A stretch of DNA of 64,000 nt, taken from Intestinimonas massiliensis (ex Afouda et al. 2020). GTDB lineage: Bacteria > Bacillota > Clostridia > Oscillospirales > Oscillospiraceae. The position numbers and the translations under genes are program-made. Under the pieces are notes generated by a model. The model searched no databases and had not been told where the DNA came from. It saw only the letters and a list, made by a program, of their open reading frames with translations. Where the stretch lies: the NCBI RefSeq assembly GCF_900626285.1, contig NZ_LR131148.1:334891-398890 (forward strand), written 5' to 3'. Shown here one piece after another: positions 18,081 to 26,969 of the stretch. Every line of letters begins with the position of its first letter. Position 1 is the stretch's first letter.

Positions 18081-18821
18081 TCAGCTGCGGCAGCAGCCTT
18101 TCGGAGCCGGGCAGCAGTCGTGGGAGGGAGTGGGATCGTTGGGGGGGAAGAACTCGTTGACGGGGAACTTCACGTGGCGGAACATCTCGCAGGGATCCTC
18201 CTCGTTGCCGCCGCAGGCGCACTCCTTCTCGGGCATGCAGTAGTCGTACACCGGCATGAGGAGCTGGGAATCCCGCTCCAGACGGATGATGGAGAACTGA
18301 CCCAGGGTGACGTAGATGCGCTTGTTGTCGCCGCCGAAGCACAGGTCGCTGCCGAAGCAGGAGCAGATGCAGGGGGGCACCTCGGAGAGGGCGCAGTCGC
18401 AGGGGTGGCACTCGCACACGTCCACCAGCTTCATGTTGAGCACGATGGGGTCCACCACCTCCACCACCGCGGTGGGGAGATTGGTCTTGCGCAGGCTCTG
18501 CTCATCCAGGCCGTCCACCGACAGCTCGGAGGAGAACACCTTGGCGCTGCCCTCGCTGCCGAACAGGATGACCCGCTTGTCAAAGACGCACAGGCCGCAC
18601 ACCTCCACCGGCCGGGCGGCGCCCACGAAGGCGTCGGCGGTGACCTTGTAGAAGTAGCGCACATCCACGGTGTAGAAGCCCCGGTGGAAGCTCACCGGCT
18701 CCACGTCGATGTAAACATACAGCAGCTCGGCGCTGCCGGCCTTGATGCTGACGGCCCGCTCAATGGCGGCCTGGGAGTTCTGGGTGGGGTAGAAGCGAAG
18801 ATCTTCGATACAATCCTTATC
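18081..18821 (-). pseudogene. 3' part of a conserved Cys-rich gene split by the intervening element
   Basis: An open frame without a credible start runs from the element junction (18821) to the stop at 18081. It reads DKDCIEDLRFYPPQNSQ at its beginning and ends in a Cys-rich tail (CCPAPKGCC). In-frame translation upstream of the junction hits a stop within the element, and the GTG inside the frame (18704) would remove the conserved start. Joined to 29416-29513 across the attachment dinucleotide it gives one 278-residue protein. The full-length family is widespread and uncharacterised in Clostridia (from memory). Clusters CECHPCDC and CICSCFGSDLC suggest metal binding or disulfide cross-linking; the protein has no signal peptide. 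Confidence 0.9.
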
Positions 18822-18829
18822 GGAAGATA
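18797..18829. other. attL: left attachment site of the intervening element
   Basis: On the plus strand the chromosomal half-site arm GAAGATCTTCGAT (18797-18809) leads to the shared dinucleotide TC (18820-18821; GA on the minus strand), followed by the element half-site GGAAGATA (18822-18829). With the right junction this rebuilds symmetric attB and attP sites. Confidence 0.85.
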
Positions 18830-18860
18830 CCGCACCTTATAGATAGAAAAAAACTCTCCT

Positions 18861-20345
18861 TCAGAAGAGTTTCAGGTCGAATCTCAGCTGAAAGTCGGTG
18901 GGCGCGGTTTTCTTCTCTTTTTCATACCATACGGTGTCCAGAACGCTCTTCAGCATGGCGTTGCGGCCGGCGGCGTCGGCGGCGTCATAGGCGTCCAGCA
19001 CCGCCCGGATCTTCCTGGCCAGGGAGGCGGGGTCAGCCAGCCTGACCTGCTCTATGGTGCGCTCGGTCTCCCGCTGCCGGCGCTCCAGACCGGCGATCTT
19101 CTCCTTCACCGCCGCCATCCGCTCCCGGAAGGTGGGCAGGTCGTACTCCTCCAGCTCCAGCAGCTCGTACAGCCGGTTCTTCTGCCGCTGGGCGGCTACA
19201 AGCTCCTTCTTGATGGCCTCCAGGGTGCTGTCCAGTACCGAGGTATCCCGGCCGGCTCCGGTCTGCTGCTCCAGCTCCATCCGGGCCAGGGTCTCCTCCA
19301 GGTAGGAGAGGATGCGCCCTTCCACCAGTTCAAACTTGGTGGAGGCGCAGCACCCGGGCCGGGTGCAGAGCAGGTAGGGGGTGCCCTTCATGGTCAGGCG
19401 CTGCATATGCTGCCCGCAGTTGGCGCACAGCACCAGCCCCGCCAGGGAGCTGCGCACCGTGCCGTCCCGCTTGGAGGGGACATACCGCCCCGCCAGAATG
19501 GCCTGCACCTGGTCGTAGGTCTCCTGGGACACGATGGCCGGGTGCATCCCGTCCACGATGGTCCACTGATCCCGGGGATTGCAGATGGTGATGTGCTTGG
19601 GGTTGCCCTTGGCCCCCTTGCGGATGTGGGTCTTCTGATCCCACACGATCTTGCCGGCAAAGGTGGGGTTGCGGAGGATATGGGCCACGCTGTTCCGGCT
19701 GAACTCCGCCGAGCGGTGAGGCCTGGCCCCCAGGGAATTAACGTACCGGGCGATGGACACGCAGCCGTAGCCCTGGAGATAGAGGTCATACATCATCCGC
19801 ACAAACTTGGCCTCCGGCTCGTAGATCTCCAGGGTGGGCTTCCGGTCCACCGTCACCTTCCGGTAGCCGTAGGGGGCGTTGGCCACATAGCAGCCGTCCT
19901 GGATGGTCTGCTTCAGCCCCCGGCGCAGCCGCTTGTTGATGATCTTGTACTCCCGGCGGCTCATGAAGGTCTTGAACTCCGCCATCTCGTCGTCCAGGTC
20001 GTCGGACAGGTCGTAGGTCTTTTCCGGGGTGACGATCAGGGTGCCGGAATCCCGGAAGGCGTCCAGGATGATGCCCTGGTCCTTCATCCGACCGCGGGAG
20101 AGCCGGTCCAGATCCATCACCAGCACCGCGTCATACCGGCCATCCTCCACGTCCTCCAGCAGGCGCAGCATCTCCGGACGGGCGTACAGGCTCTCCCCAC
20201 TGACCACTTCGTAGTAGGTCTCAATGATGTGGATGCCGTGGGCGGCGGCGAAGGAAGCCAGAGCCTTCCGGTGCTTGGCCAGTACCTCCTCGGTGTCCAT
20301 GCCCTCCTCCATCCGGGATTTGCGGAGGTATTGCGCTGCGTCCAT
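18861..20345 (-). CDS. large serine recombinase (site-specific integrase/excisionase)
   Basis: A 494-residue large serine recombinase. The N-terminal resolvase domain has the nucleophile serine in YLRKSR and the conserved DLDRLSRGRMKDQ; a recombinase domain follows (APYGYRKV..., VRMMYDLYLQGYGCVSIARYVN); then a zinc ribbon (CANCGQHMQR ... CTRPGCCAST), a coiled coil (residues about 370-450) and a C-terminal tail. It catalyses attP x attB integration with a 2-bp crossover and needs a directionality factor to excise. ATG 20345 is preceded by GCAGGTG. Its 3' end is 40 bp from the attL crossover. All catalytic motifs look intact. Confidence 0.95.
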   Translation of the reverse strand: MDAAQYLRKSRMEEGMDTEEVLAKHRKALASFAAAHGIHIIETYYEVVSGESLYARPEMLRLLEDVEDGRYDAVLVMDLDRLSRGRMKDQGIILDAFRDSGTLIVTPEKTYDLSDDLDDEMAEFKTFMSRREYKIINKRLRRGLKQTIQDGCYVANAPYGYRKVTVDRKPTLEIYEPEAKFVRMMYDLYLQGYGCVSIARYVNSLGARPHRSAEFSRNSVAHILRNPTFAGKIVWDQKTHIRKGAKGNPKHITICNPRDQWTIVDGMHPAIVSQETYDQVQAILAGRYVPSKRDGTVRSSLAGLVLCANCGQHMQRLTMKGTPYLLCTRPGCCASTKFELVEGRILSYLEETLARMELEQQTGAGRDTSVLDSTLEAIKKELVAAQRQKNRLYELLELEEYDLPTFRERMAAVKEKIAGLERRQRETERTIEQVRLADPASLARKIRAVLDAYDAADAAGRNAMLKSVLDTVWYEKEKKTAPTDFQLRFDLKLF

Positions 20346-20443
20346 GTCTGTCACCTGCCTTTTCTGGCACAAATGTTCGATTTCTGGCGGTTTAAGAGGC
20401 CGGGGCGTAAGCCCCGGCTCTTTTGTGCGTTCCGTGCCGCTGG

Positions 20444-20941
20444 TCAGGAGGGCGGATGGCAGACTTTACAGGCTGAATAGCCGTGAGCCTGAGCATCTTC
20501 CGCGCTGGAAAACCAGATCGCATTGGCGTCGGTAATCTTTTTGGCATGGCGGCAGGAAGGGTAATGGTATTTGTCAGATTCCACGCTGCCGATAAATACG
20601 CCCATTGACTGTTCCTGTGCAGGAGTGGGAGCGGGTGTTGGCTTGGGCGTAGGCTTGGGCGTAGGCGTAGGCTTGGGCGTAGGCGTAGGCGTAGGTGTAG
20701 GTGTGGGTGTGGGCGTGGGTGTCGGCGTAGGTGTAGGTGTGGGCGTGGGTGTCGGTGTTGGTGCTGCTTCACTCGAGGGATCGGGAGAAGCGGTCGTTAC
20801 AACGGCAGGCGGCGTATCACTGGGCTGAGTGCTTTCCGGATTACATGCACTCATGATGCCGCCGATCAATGCCAACACAATGAGAACGATAATAATTGTT
20901 CGCATTGGCTTTTGGGGCTTGTTCGTTTTCCTTCTTGCCAT
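20444..20941 (-). CDS. membrane-anchored protein with Pro/Thr linker and Ada-like Cys motif
   Basis: A 165-residue protein: a basic N-terminus, a hydrophobic segment ending in a lipobox-like GGIMSAC (residues about 14-32), a linker dominated by Pro-Thr and Lys-Pro dipeptides (about residues 60-110), and a C-terminal domain with [12 protein letters not shown] and [10 protein letters not shown]. The C-terminal motif resembles the Ada-type metal-binding module often attached to nucleases and surface proteins. It is probably exported, with the linker spanning the cell wall. It is encoded beside the recombinase in the element; function unknown. Confidence 0.75.
   Translation of the reverse strand: MARRKTNKPQKPMRTIIIVLIVLALIGGIMSACNPESTQPSDTPPAVVTTASPDPSSEAAPTPTPTPTPTPTPTPTPTPTPTPTPTPTPKPTPTPKPTPKPTPAPTPAQEQSMGVFIGSVESDKYHYPSCRHAKKITDANAIWFSSAEDAQAHGYSACKVCHPPS
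20636..20768. repeat. low-complexity hexanucleotide repeats coding a Pro-Thr linker
   Basis: On the minus strand, near-tandem CCTACRCCYACR-type hexamers encode the PT and KP repeats of the protein at 20444-20941. Such tracts can change length by slippage, altering the linker. Confidence 0.85.
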
Positions 20942-21005
20942 GTTGTTCGCCTTCTATGTTCCGGTTTTTTGGAGAAATTCTTAATAGTCCTCACATAAGT
21001 ACCAA

Positions 21006-21632
21006 TCAATATCCCGCGGCAGTGGCGCCATACTCGGCCTGCTCTGCCGTGAAACCTTCAAACTCCAGCTGATCGATCAGCTGAGACCGGGAGAAAGACA
21101 TGAGATCCAGGTATGACTGTGCTTTTAAAGCTGCCTGCTCCTTCCAGTCTGCCCCGCAGGCATCGACGCCATAGGTGGCTTCCTCTGTCGTGAAGCCCTC
21201 AAACTCCAATTGGTCAATCAAGCCGGAGTAAGAAAATGCGGTGGTATCCAAGTAATCGAGCGCTTTTCCGGCAGCCTGTTCCTTCCAGTCTGCCCCACAA
21301 TTATCTACGGCAAAAGCAGCTTCTTCGGTGGTATATCCTTCAAACTCTAACTGATCGATCAGGCCGGTCCGGGAGAAATGCATGAGGGAAAGGTAACTAT
21401 TCGCCTGGCCAAGTGCATTTTTTTGGCCCATGGTAAGGGATGCATCAGCATTTGGCGTAGGTACTTCTTCCGCCTGAACTTGCTGTGACGGTTCTGTGGA
21501 GACGAGGCCTTCCGTGGCTGTGTCCGCCGCCGGAGCCGATCCGGAAACGTCATTGTCTGTGGTTGAGGAACAAGAGGCCAGTACAAACAGCAGGAGCACC
21601 AGAGATAAAATTGCCGAGGCTTTTTTCATCAT
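21006..21632 (-). CDS. ltp: Ltp family lipoprotein (putative superinfection exclusion)
   Basis: A 208-residue lipoprotein: signal peptide with lipobox LASC (residues about 18-21), an acidic linker, then three repeats of about 48 residues, each with a LIDQLEFEGFTTEEA core (the host-cell-surface-exposed lipoprotein domain, PF07553). The founding member, Ltp of Streptococcus thermophilus phage TP-J34, blocks DNA injection by other phages. By family this one should sit on the outer face of the membrane and protect the lysogen. GGGAGG precedes the start. It lies next to the recombinase on the minus strand, the usual lysogeny-module position. Confidence 0.88.
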   Translation of the reverse strand: MMKKASAILSLVLLLFVLASCSSTTDNDVSGSAPAADTATEGLVSTEPSQQVQAEEVPTPNADASLTMGQKNALGQANSYLSLMHFSRTGLIDQLEFEGYTTEEAAFAVDNCGADWKEQAAGKALDYLDTTAFSYSGLIDQLEFEGFTTEEATYGVDACGADWKEQAALKAQSYLDLMSFSRSQLIDQLEFEGFTAEQAEYGATAAGY

Positions 21633-21727
21633 ATGTATCCTCCCTCTCTCAAAGTGTACAAATCAGACACTTTTTATAAATTATACCATACAACCGGAGA
21701 AAGGACAATCTGAGAAGAGGAAAAATC

Positions 21728-22040
21728 TTGAAACTGAAAAAACTGCGGGAGGCAAGGGGGATGACGCAGCAGGTGGCTGATGCCGTCCATTTTACCCCGA
21801 TGAGGCGGAGATCACCATGCCGGATGAGACCCGGAATGCCGCAAGGCCGCCGGACCGACACAGGAAGCGGCCGCTCTGCGGCCGGGAATATCTGCGGAAA
21901 GTGTACGTGCTTATGAAACTGGCCGGCGGGTACCGCCCAATAAGATAGCGGAGCTGATGGTGCTCCTGTACAGCAGTGTGGTGCCGGAGGTACGGCCCAA
22001 GTCTGTCCTGGAGCTGCGCTGCGCCCGGGAATCCACATAG
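21728..22040 (+). pseudogene. decayed phage repressor (XRE family) and adjoining fragment
   Basis: A TTG start (21728) opens a helix-turn-helix reading MKLKKLREARGMTQQ, the classic Cro/CI N-terminus, but after VADAVHFTP the frame is lost. Another frame then reads phage-like sequence (GREYLRKVYVLMKLAGG), and a third completes it (NKIAELMVLLYSSVVPEV ... CAREST) to a stop at 22040. At least two frame changes are needed, so the lysogeny repressor region is broken. Loss of the repressor supports the view that this is not a normal inducible prophage. Confidence 0.7.
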
Positions 22041-22087
22041 GACAGCCATGGGGGCGCATACAACAAAATGAGGGAGGTGCGGTACAT

Positions 22088-22396
22088 ATGCGGGATTTGA
22101 AGATCGAGCCTGTGGAGGAGCTGGTGGTCACCACCAAGATCATCCATGAAAAGATCGGCCGGCATGAGGTGGACACCGTCATGACCCGCCGGAAGGGGCT
22201 GCACTGGCTGACTGCGATGTCGGGGGAGCGGGTGCTGGTGGACGAGAGCGCCACGATGGATTCCGGAAAGCTGGGCACCACTCTGTGCTTCACACCGCAC
22301 CAGGACGTCGAGGTCAGTGAGGAGGAGCGGGCCGCCAACCGGGAGCGGATCAAAAAGGCGGCCATCAAGGCCATGATGGACCAGGGGATCTGGTAG
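22088..22396 (+). CDS. small phage protein of unknown function
   Basis: A 102-residue protein starting MRDLKIEPVEELVVTTKII, with GAGGGAGG before the ATG. It is hydrophilic, with an alternating beta-like N-terminal half and a helical C-terminus (SEEERAANRERIKKAAIKAM). It sits between the broken repressor and the replication genes, the early region of the element. I do not recognise the family. A recombination directionality factor, needed to excise serine-integrase elements, is one of several possibilities. Confidence 0.7.
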   Translation: MRDLKIEPVEELVVTTKIIHEKIGRHEVDTVMTRRKGLHWLTAMSGERVLVDESATMDSGKLGTTLCFTPHQDVEVSEEERAANRERIKKAAIKAMMDQGIW

Positions 22397-22534
22397 GAGG
22401 ATCGCCATGAGAGAGCAAAAAGAGAGGCCCCGCTGTCTGCGGGCACAGACAGCAGGGCCGGACAATGGTTTCGTGCACGGAAATCATAATTCTGATGCCG
22501 CAAACAGTCTGAATGTTCAAGGGGGCGGGGGGCC

Positions 22535-23308
22535 GTGACAGAATATCATTTCAATGCCGAGCTGGCCCGGCGTTACGGCGTGAATGGGGCCATCTTCCTG
22601 CACGCAATGGCCTTCTGGATCGCCAAGAACCAGGCCAACGGGCGGCACTTCCACGAGGGCCGTACCTGGACGTACAACACCCTGGAGGCCCTGGCCGAGC
22701 GGTTCCCGTTCTGGACCCGCCGGCAGGTGGAGCGGATCGTGGCAAAGCTGAAGGAGGACGGGGGACTGCTTACCGGCAACTTCAGTCAGGACAAGACCGA
22801 CCGGACCGTGTGGTATGCCCTGGCGGACAGCGTGCTGGAGGTGTACGGGCTTCTTGCGCCTCCCATTTCACCAAGCAGTGAAATGCATTTCACCGAATCG
22901 GGACAACCATTTCACCGGACGGGGAAATGTAATAAGGAAACAGTTACTGACCAGTTAAATATACCCCCTATAGTCCCCCACGGGGACAAGCCTGCCCCGG
23001 TGGACCGGCAGGAACTGCTTTTTGAGCGGTTCTGGTCGGTCTACCCGCCCCGGCAGGGAAAGCGGGGCGGGAAGAAGGCGGCCCGGAAAGCGTGGGACAA
23101 GCTCAAGCCGGACCCGGCCCTATGCCGCCGGATGGCGGCGGCGCTGGAGCGGGACAAGCAGTCTCCCCAGTGGCAGGAGGAAAACGGAAAGTTTATCCCC
23201 ATGGCCTCCAACTGGCTCAATGCCAGGGCCTGGGAGGACGAGTACATAACCCCGCCGGAGCAGCCGCCGCCCGGAATGGCCGCCCGTGAGGAGGTGCCCA
23301 CATGGTGA
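22535..23308 (+). CDS. phage replication protein (DnaD-like/replisome organizer)
   Basis: A 257-residue protein beginning at a GTG. Residues about 1-105 form a winged-helix region (MTEYHFNAELARRYG ... TRRQVERIVAKLKEDG) and the C-terminal part FWSVYPPRQGKRGGKKAARKAW through GKFIPMASNWLNARAWED is the conserved tail of phage O-type replication proteins. It would bind the element's origin and load the helicase encoded next; the two genes overlap by seven bases. The region around 22865-22985 lacks structure and may be the linker. Confidence 0.82.
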   Translation: MTEYHFNAELARRYGVNGAIFLHAMAFWIAKNQANGRHFHEGRTWTYNTLEALAERFPFWTRRQVERIVAKLKEDGGLLTGNFSQDKTDRTVWYALADSVLEVYGLLAPPISPSSEMHFTESGQPFHRTGKCNKETVTDQLNIPPIVPHGDKPAPVDRQELLFERFWSVYPPRQGKRGGKKAARKAWDKLKPDPALCRRMAAALERDKQSPQWQEENGKFIPMASNWLNARAWEDEYITPPEQPPPGMAAREEVPTW

Positions 23309-24732
23309 GCCTGGATCTCAAAGACCGCCTGTCCAATCAGGAGGCGGTGGTGGGCGCGCTGCTCATTGAGGACAAGCTGATCGGGCCGGTGCTCAGCAAG
23401 GTGTCGGAGCGGGACTTCCTGGACAGTACCTACCGGCAGATCTTTCAGGCCATCCGGGCCCAGTTCGTCAGCGGCAAGCCGGTGGACCCGGTGACCGTTC
23501 TGGACAGGCTGGGCGGGGGAGAGAACTGGGGCAAGCTGCTCCTCCAGATCATGGAGGATGTGCCCACGGCCGCGAACATCTGGGAGTATGTGCCCCGGAT
23601 GCAGGAGCAGGCCCGGGTGGTGCAGGGCCGGGAGATCGCACAGAGCATGGCAGAGGCCCGGGACATGGAGGAGCTCCGCCGGGGTCTGGACAAGCTCCAG
23701 GCCCTCACCGTGGAGCGCCAGGATGTGCGGCGGATGAACATGGAGCAGATGCTGCAATCCTTCTGGCAGCGGCACACCACGCCCCACCGGTATCTGACCT
23801 GGGGCCTGTCCAAGCTGGACGAGCAGCTCTTTGCCGACCTGGGGGACATGGTGGTGCTGGGGGGCTACCCCTCCGCCGGCAAGACGGCTCTGGCGGTGTC
23901 CTTCGCCTACCACCAGAGCGAGGCCAAGCGGGTGGGGTTCTACTCCCTGGAGACCAGCCGCTACAAGCTGGCCGACCGGCTGATCTCCAACATGGCGGGC
24001 ATTGAGATGGCCGCCATCAAACGGGGGGCACTCACAGAGGGGGAATGGGCCCAGGCGGCCGACGCGGCGCCCAGGATCCTCAAGCACCAGCTGGAGCTGA
24101 TCGACGCCTCCGGCATGACGGCCAGTGACATCCGGGCAGATGCCCTGGCCAACCGGTACCAGATCGTCTATGTGGATTACCTCCAGATCGTGGAGCCGGA
24201 GCCCCGGAAGGCCAACCGTACGGAGCAGGTATCCGCCATCAGCCGGACCTTTCAGCAGATGGCCCACGGAAACGGCATCCTGGTGGTAGCCCTGTCCCAG
24301 CTGACACGGTCGGAAAAGACCAAGGACGAGGGCAGGTACATCGAGCCCACCATGAGCGATCTGCGGGAATCCGGGCAGATCGAGCAGGACGCCGACGCCA
24401 TTCTGCTGCTCTACCTGGAGGACCCGTCCAAGCCCAACGAGAGCCGCCGGGTGCTCAAGCTGGCCAAGAACAAGGACGGAGAGCGGGGACGGATGTACCT
24501 CACCTTTGACGGGGCCTATCAGCGCTTCCGCCAGTCCGTGGTGCCCCAGGCGGCCCCCTTTAAGCGGCCCAGGCAGTACAAGCAGGCGAGCTTTGCCGAG
24601 CGCTTCTGGGAGGGGATCTATGACGACGATCCCGACGATCCTTCGGCGCCGCAGCCCGGTGGTGGAGGATTCGGCGGCCTGCCTCCGGGAGAAGGCCCGG
24701 CGGTCTCCGGCGGAACTGATGGAAGGGGATAG
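23302..24732 (+). CDS. replicative DNA helicase, DnaB family
   Basis: A 476-residue DnaB-like helicase: N-terminal helical domain (NQEAVVGALLIEDKL), then a RecA-type ATPase with Walker A (GGYPSAGKTAL), Walker B region (VYVDYLQIVEP), the Q/L motif (VVALSQLTR) and an arginine-finger region (DLRESGQIEQDADAI). It unwinds DNA ahead of the replisome. It overlaps the upstream replication protein and belongs to the element's replication module. The last 60 residues are Gly/Pro-rich and disordered. Confidence 0.92.
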   Translation: MVSLDLKDRLSNQEAVVGALLIEDKLIGPVLSKVSERDFLDSTYRQIFQAIRAQFVSGKPVDPVTVLDRLGGGENWGKLLLQIMEDVPTAANIWEYVPRMQEQARVVQGREIAQSMAEARDMEELRRGLDKLQALTVERQDVRRMNMEQMLQSFWQRHTTPHRYLTWGLSKLDEQLFADLGDMVVLGGYPSAGKTALAVSFAYHQSEAKRVGFYSLETSRYKLADRLISNMAGIEMAAIKRGALTEGEWAQAADAAPRILKHQLELIDASGMTASDIRADALANRYQIVYVDYLQIVEPEPRKANRTEQVSAISRTFQQMAHGNGILVVALSQLTRSEKTKDEGRYIEPTMSDLRESGQIEQDADAILLLYLEDPSKPNESRRVLKLAKNKDGERGRMYLTFDGAYQRFRQSVVPQAAPFKRPRQYKQASFAERFWEGIYDDDPDDPSAPQPGGGGFGGLPPGEGPAVSGGTDGRG

Positions 24733-24988
24733 GCGGTAAAAACAGAAAACCGCCCCTCAGCGGGGCGGCGATCGTAACAGCAAACAAGATCAGGCAAACG
24801 GCGGAAAGCCAAAGCAGCCAAAGAAAGCTGCGGCTGGTCCTCCGAAAACGGTAAGAGAAGCGGCTCATACGGGCGTTGATGGCCTCCAATTCGCTGCGTT
24901 TTTCCTCCAGCTGGCGTTCCAGGTCAGCCAGAGGGGAACCGGCGGCCGGGTTTCCGTTGGAATCCCGTTGAGAGAACAGGTCGGGAAG
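24560..24988 (-). pseudogene. remnant of a coiled-coil/membrane phage protein
   Basis: One minus-strand frame reads a heptad-rich stretch (LADLERQLEEKRSELEAINA) and then a membrane segment (WLLWLSAVCLILFAVTIAA). The frame has no good start: a stop stands close upstream and the best candidate is a TTG at 24889. It runs past a terminator-like hairpin (24737-24768) into antisense of dnaB. It looks like a truncated gene rather than a working one. Coiled coil plus membrane anchor resembles phage hemolysin XhlA-like proteins, but this is weak. Confidence 0.3.
24737..24768 (-). terminator. intrinsic terminator (minus strand)
   Basis: CCGCCCC pairs with GGGGCGG around a 5-nt loop, followed on the minus strand by TTTTCTGTTTTT. 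It would stop the minus-strand transcripts of the small genes at 25088-25544. Confidence 0.7.
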
Positions 24989-25087
24989 TCAAGATTGGGC
25001 GTGGCAGGAAATGCGGGGCGCCCGGCAGAGGGCCGGGGCATGATAAAAAAGTACCGCCCACGATAGGGCGGTACGGTGGCGTGTGGG

Positions 25088-25348
25088 CTACAGATCTTCA
25101 AGATCGGCTGCGGGAAGGTCGTTCTCCACGTTGTCCCGGGCCAGGTCGGTATCCAGCTCCGGGTAGGCATCGGATGGGATGGGCTTTTCGTGGCAGACCT
25201 TCATGTGAGGGCCGGAAGTGCCGGCGATGATGGGGTTCGCTTTTTCCTTCCCGTGCCTGGCCCTGCCCTGGAGCTCGGGAACGGGGGCCTGGTCATTGCG
25301 GGGCTGGGTATGGGTCCGATCGGGACGTGCCATGCCTTGTTTGGCCAT
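25088..25348 (-). CDS. small basic protein, element-borne copy
   Basis: An 86-residue protein starting MAKQGMARPDRTHTQPRN with GAGGTGATCCT before the ATG. The first 52 or so residues are nearly the same as the 58-residue product at 29672-29848, outside the element; the last 33 residues differ and are acidic (ELDTDLARDN ... DLEDL). It has no membrane segment or catalytic motif and is probably disordered. It is the second gene of a two-gene minus-strand unit. I do not know its function; related small proteins occur in Clostridia and their phages. Confidence 0.75.
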   Translation of the reverse strand: MAKQGMARPDRTHTQPRNDQAPVPELQGRARHGKEKANPIIAGTSGPHMKVCHEKPIPSDAYPELDTDLARDNVENDLPAADLEDL

Positions 25349-25370
25349 AGGATCACCTCAATGCCTGTGT

Positions 25371-25544
25371 TTAAAACAGTTTCTTGACCTCATCCGCCGC
25401 ACGCTGGAGTTCCTCCAGGGTAGCGGGCTGCTGCTTGCGGGCGCGGATCTGAGCCTGGATATAGCCGGGTAACTGGGAGAAGTAGGCCTCCATGGCCGGA
25501 TCTGCTGTCAGGTTGGCGTATCTGTCACTGTAAGTGGGTTCCAT
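25371..25544 (-). CDS. small protein of unknown function
   Basis: A 57-residue protein starting MEPTYSDRYANLTADPAM, with GGAGGTGATTTG before the ATG. The sequence is helical and amphipathic: a central YFSQLPGYIQAQIRARKQ and a C-terminal LEELQRAADEVKKLF. Similar short proteins are common in Clostridia genomes without assigned function. It is 22 bp upstream of the gene at 25088-25348 and transcribed with it against the direction of the surrounding phage genes. Confidence 0.75.
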   Translation of the reverse strand: MEPTYSDRYANLTADPAMEAYFSQLPGYIQAQIRARKQQPATLEELQRAADEVKKLF

Positions 25545-25886
25545 CAAATCACCTCCGATAATAGCATGCCCATGGAGGGTGCACATATTAAAAAGGAGAA
25601 AAAATAAATGGGAAATAAAATTTGAGGGGGTGACCGGGTCAGTTACGGTTCAGACCGCCGGCCGATTGTGTGAGGCGAAGAAAGGGGACAGACACTGGAA
25701 CAGCGCGTAGGTGCGCTGGAGCGGGCTTTTGCCCCGCCGCAAGGGGACTGAAAAGCGTGAGTGGCTGTGCCGTTGTATGGCTTCGTCCAACTTCAGTTCA
25801 ATGTACCGCAGTAATGAGGCGTGGGTGAACTGCCTGTGTCCCACTGTCTGACCGGTAGATAGGCAAATTCAGAATGGGGTGATAAA
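25545..25886. other. 342-bp gap without an intact gene; probable deletion scar
   Basis: No complete gene is visible. On the plus strand short open tails end in stops, for example LEQRVGALERAFAPPQGD and MASSNFSSMYRSNEAW; neither has a start with a ribosome binding site, so they may be C-terminal scraps of lost structural genes. The gap lies where head and tail genes would normally stand between replication and fibre/lysis modules. Confidence 0.4.
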
Positions 25887-26969
25887 GTGATAGCATTTTC
25901 GAGCTGGCACATTGATGTGAATGGAGAACCACTTGCGAGACAGTATGACAACCTGACCCGGGAGCTGCGCATAGAGGGAGATATCCCGGCGGGGTGGAGC
26001 TGGGACCTGCTGGTGCAGGCGGAAGACAACTTTAATGTAATCGCACTCTCCGACCTGGGGAACGGAGCCCTGTCGGTCACGCTGACCAGGGAGATGCTGG
26101 CCCTGTCCGGGTACTATACCATGCAGCTCAGGGCCTCTCGGGGAGAAATTGTACGTCACACCAATATAATTCGGGTGTTCATCCCTGAGAGTATGTCCGG
26201 AGATGTGCAGTGGCCCGAAGTGCCGTCAGAATTTAGCCAGATTGAGGCCTCGATCAGATCGCTCAGCGAACATCCGCCCACCATGGTCAGTGAAAGTGAA
26301 TTTTGGTTTGTATGGGACCATGAATCGAATCAATACATCGAATCTGACCTGCCGCTTCCCAAGGGCCCCCAGGGCCCCCAGGGCCCCCAGGGTCCGAAGG
26401 GCGACCAGGGCGACCCCGGTGAGCAGGGTCCCCAGGGCCCGAAGGGCGACCAGGGCGTCCCCGGTGAGCAGGGACCCCAGGGCCCGAAAGGCGACCAGGG
26501 CGATCCCGGTGAACAGGGACCCCAGGGTCCGAAGGGCGACCAGGGCGTCCCCGGTGAGCAGGGTCCCCAGGGCCCGAAGGGCGACCAGGGCGATCCCGGT
26601 GAACAGGGTCCCCAGGGTCCCAAGGGCGACCAGGGCGATCCCGGTGAGCAGGGACCCCAGGGCCCGAAGGGCGACCAGGGCGTCCCCGGTGAGCAGGGAC
26701 CCCAGGGCCCCAAGGGCGACCAGGGCGTCCCCGGTGAGCAGGGACCCCAGGGCCCGAAAGGTGACCAGGGCGATCCCGGTGAGCAGGGACCCCAGGGCCC
26801 GAAGGGGGACCAGGGAGAACCCGGCCAAGATGGAAAGACTGCCTACCAATCCGCGGTAGATGGGGGCTATACTGGGACGGAGCCGGAGTTCAACGGGCTG
26901 CTGGCCAGTTCGACCACAAAGGAGTATGTAGATGCCGCAATCTTTGGCGCAATGGGGGCGAGTTACTGA
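25887..26969 (+). CDS. collagen-like phage tail fibre/adhesin
   Basis: A 360-residue protein. Residues 1-150 form an N-terminal domain with phage baseplate character ([20 protein letters not shown]); residues about 157-315 are Gly-X-Y collagen repeats ([15 protein letters not shown] units); the C-terminal 40 residues ([19 protein letters not shown]) match the short domain that follows collagen repeats in phage fibres. It should trimerise and form a stiff rod for host or mucus binding. The next gene overlaps by one base, in a fibre-lysis order. The repeats show 45-bp periodicity, so copy number can vary. Confidence 0.88.
   Translation: MIAFSSWHIDVNGEPLARQYDNLTRELRIEGDIPAGWSWDLLVQAEDNFNVIALSDLGNGALSVTLTREMLALSGYYTMQLRASRGEIVRHTNIIRVFIPESMSGDVQWPEVPSEFSQIEASIRSLSEHPPTMVSESEFWFVWDHESNQYIESDLPLPKGPQGPQGPQGPKGDQGDPGEQGPQGPKGDQGVPGEQGPQGPKGDQGDPGEQGPQGPKGDQGVPGEQGPQGPKGDQGDPGEQGPQGPKGDQGDPGEQGPQGPKGDQGVPGEQGPQGPKGDQGVPGEQGPQGPKGDQGDPGEQGPQGPKGDQGEPGQDGKTAYQSAVDGGYTGTEPEFNGLLASSTTKEYVDAAIFGAMGASY
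26359..26832. repeat. 45-bp tandem repeats coding the collagen triple-helix region
   Basis: About ten near-identical units of 45 bp encode 15-residue blocks of the form [15 protein letters not shown]. Units differ mostly at one codon (GTC or GAC/GAT, giving V or D) and by silent changes, showing recent homogenisation. Confidence 0.93.

Noticed and set aside
18081..18704. A complete 207-residue gene starting at GTG 18704
   Set aside because: Coding sequence conserved in the family continues upstream to the element junction, and the missing 5' part lies at 29416-29513; the GTG has no ribosome binding site.
26377..26832. Regular repeats as a possible CRISPR array
   Set aside because: Units are contiguous, in frame and encode collagen; there are no unique spacers. 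No CRISPR array or cas gene was seen in the window.
26226..26849. Minus-strand frames of 127 and 207 codons opposite the collagen repeats
   Set aside because: A repeat open on one strand is often open on the other; no expression signals.
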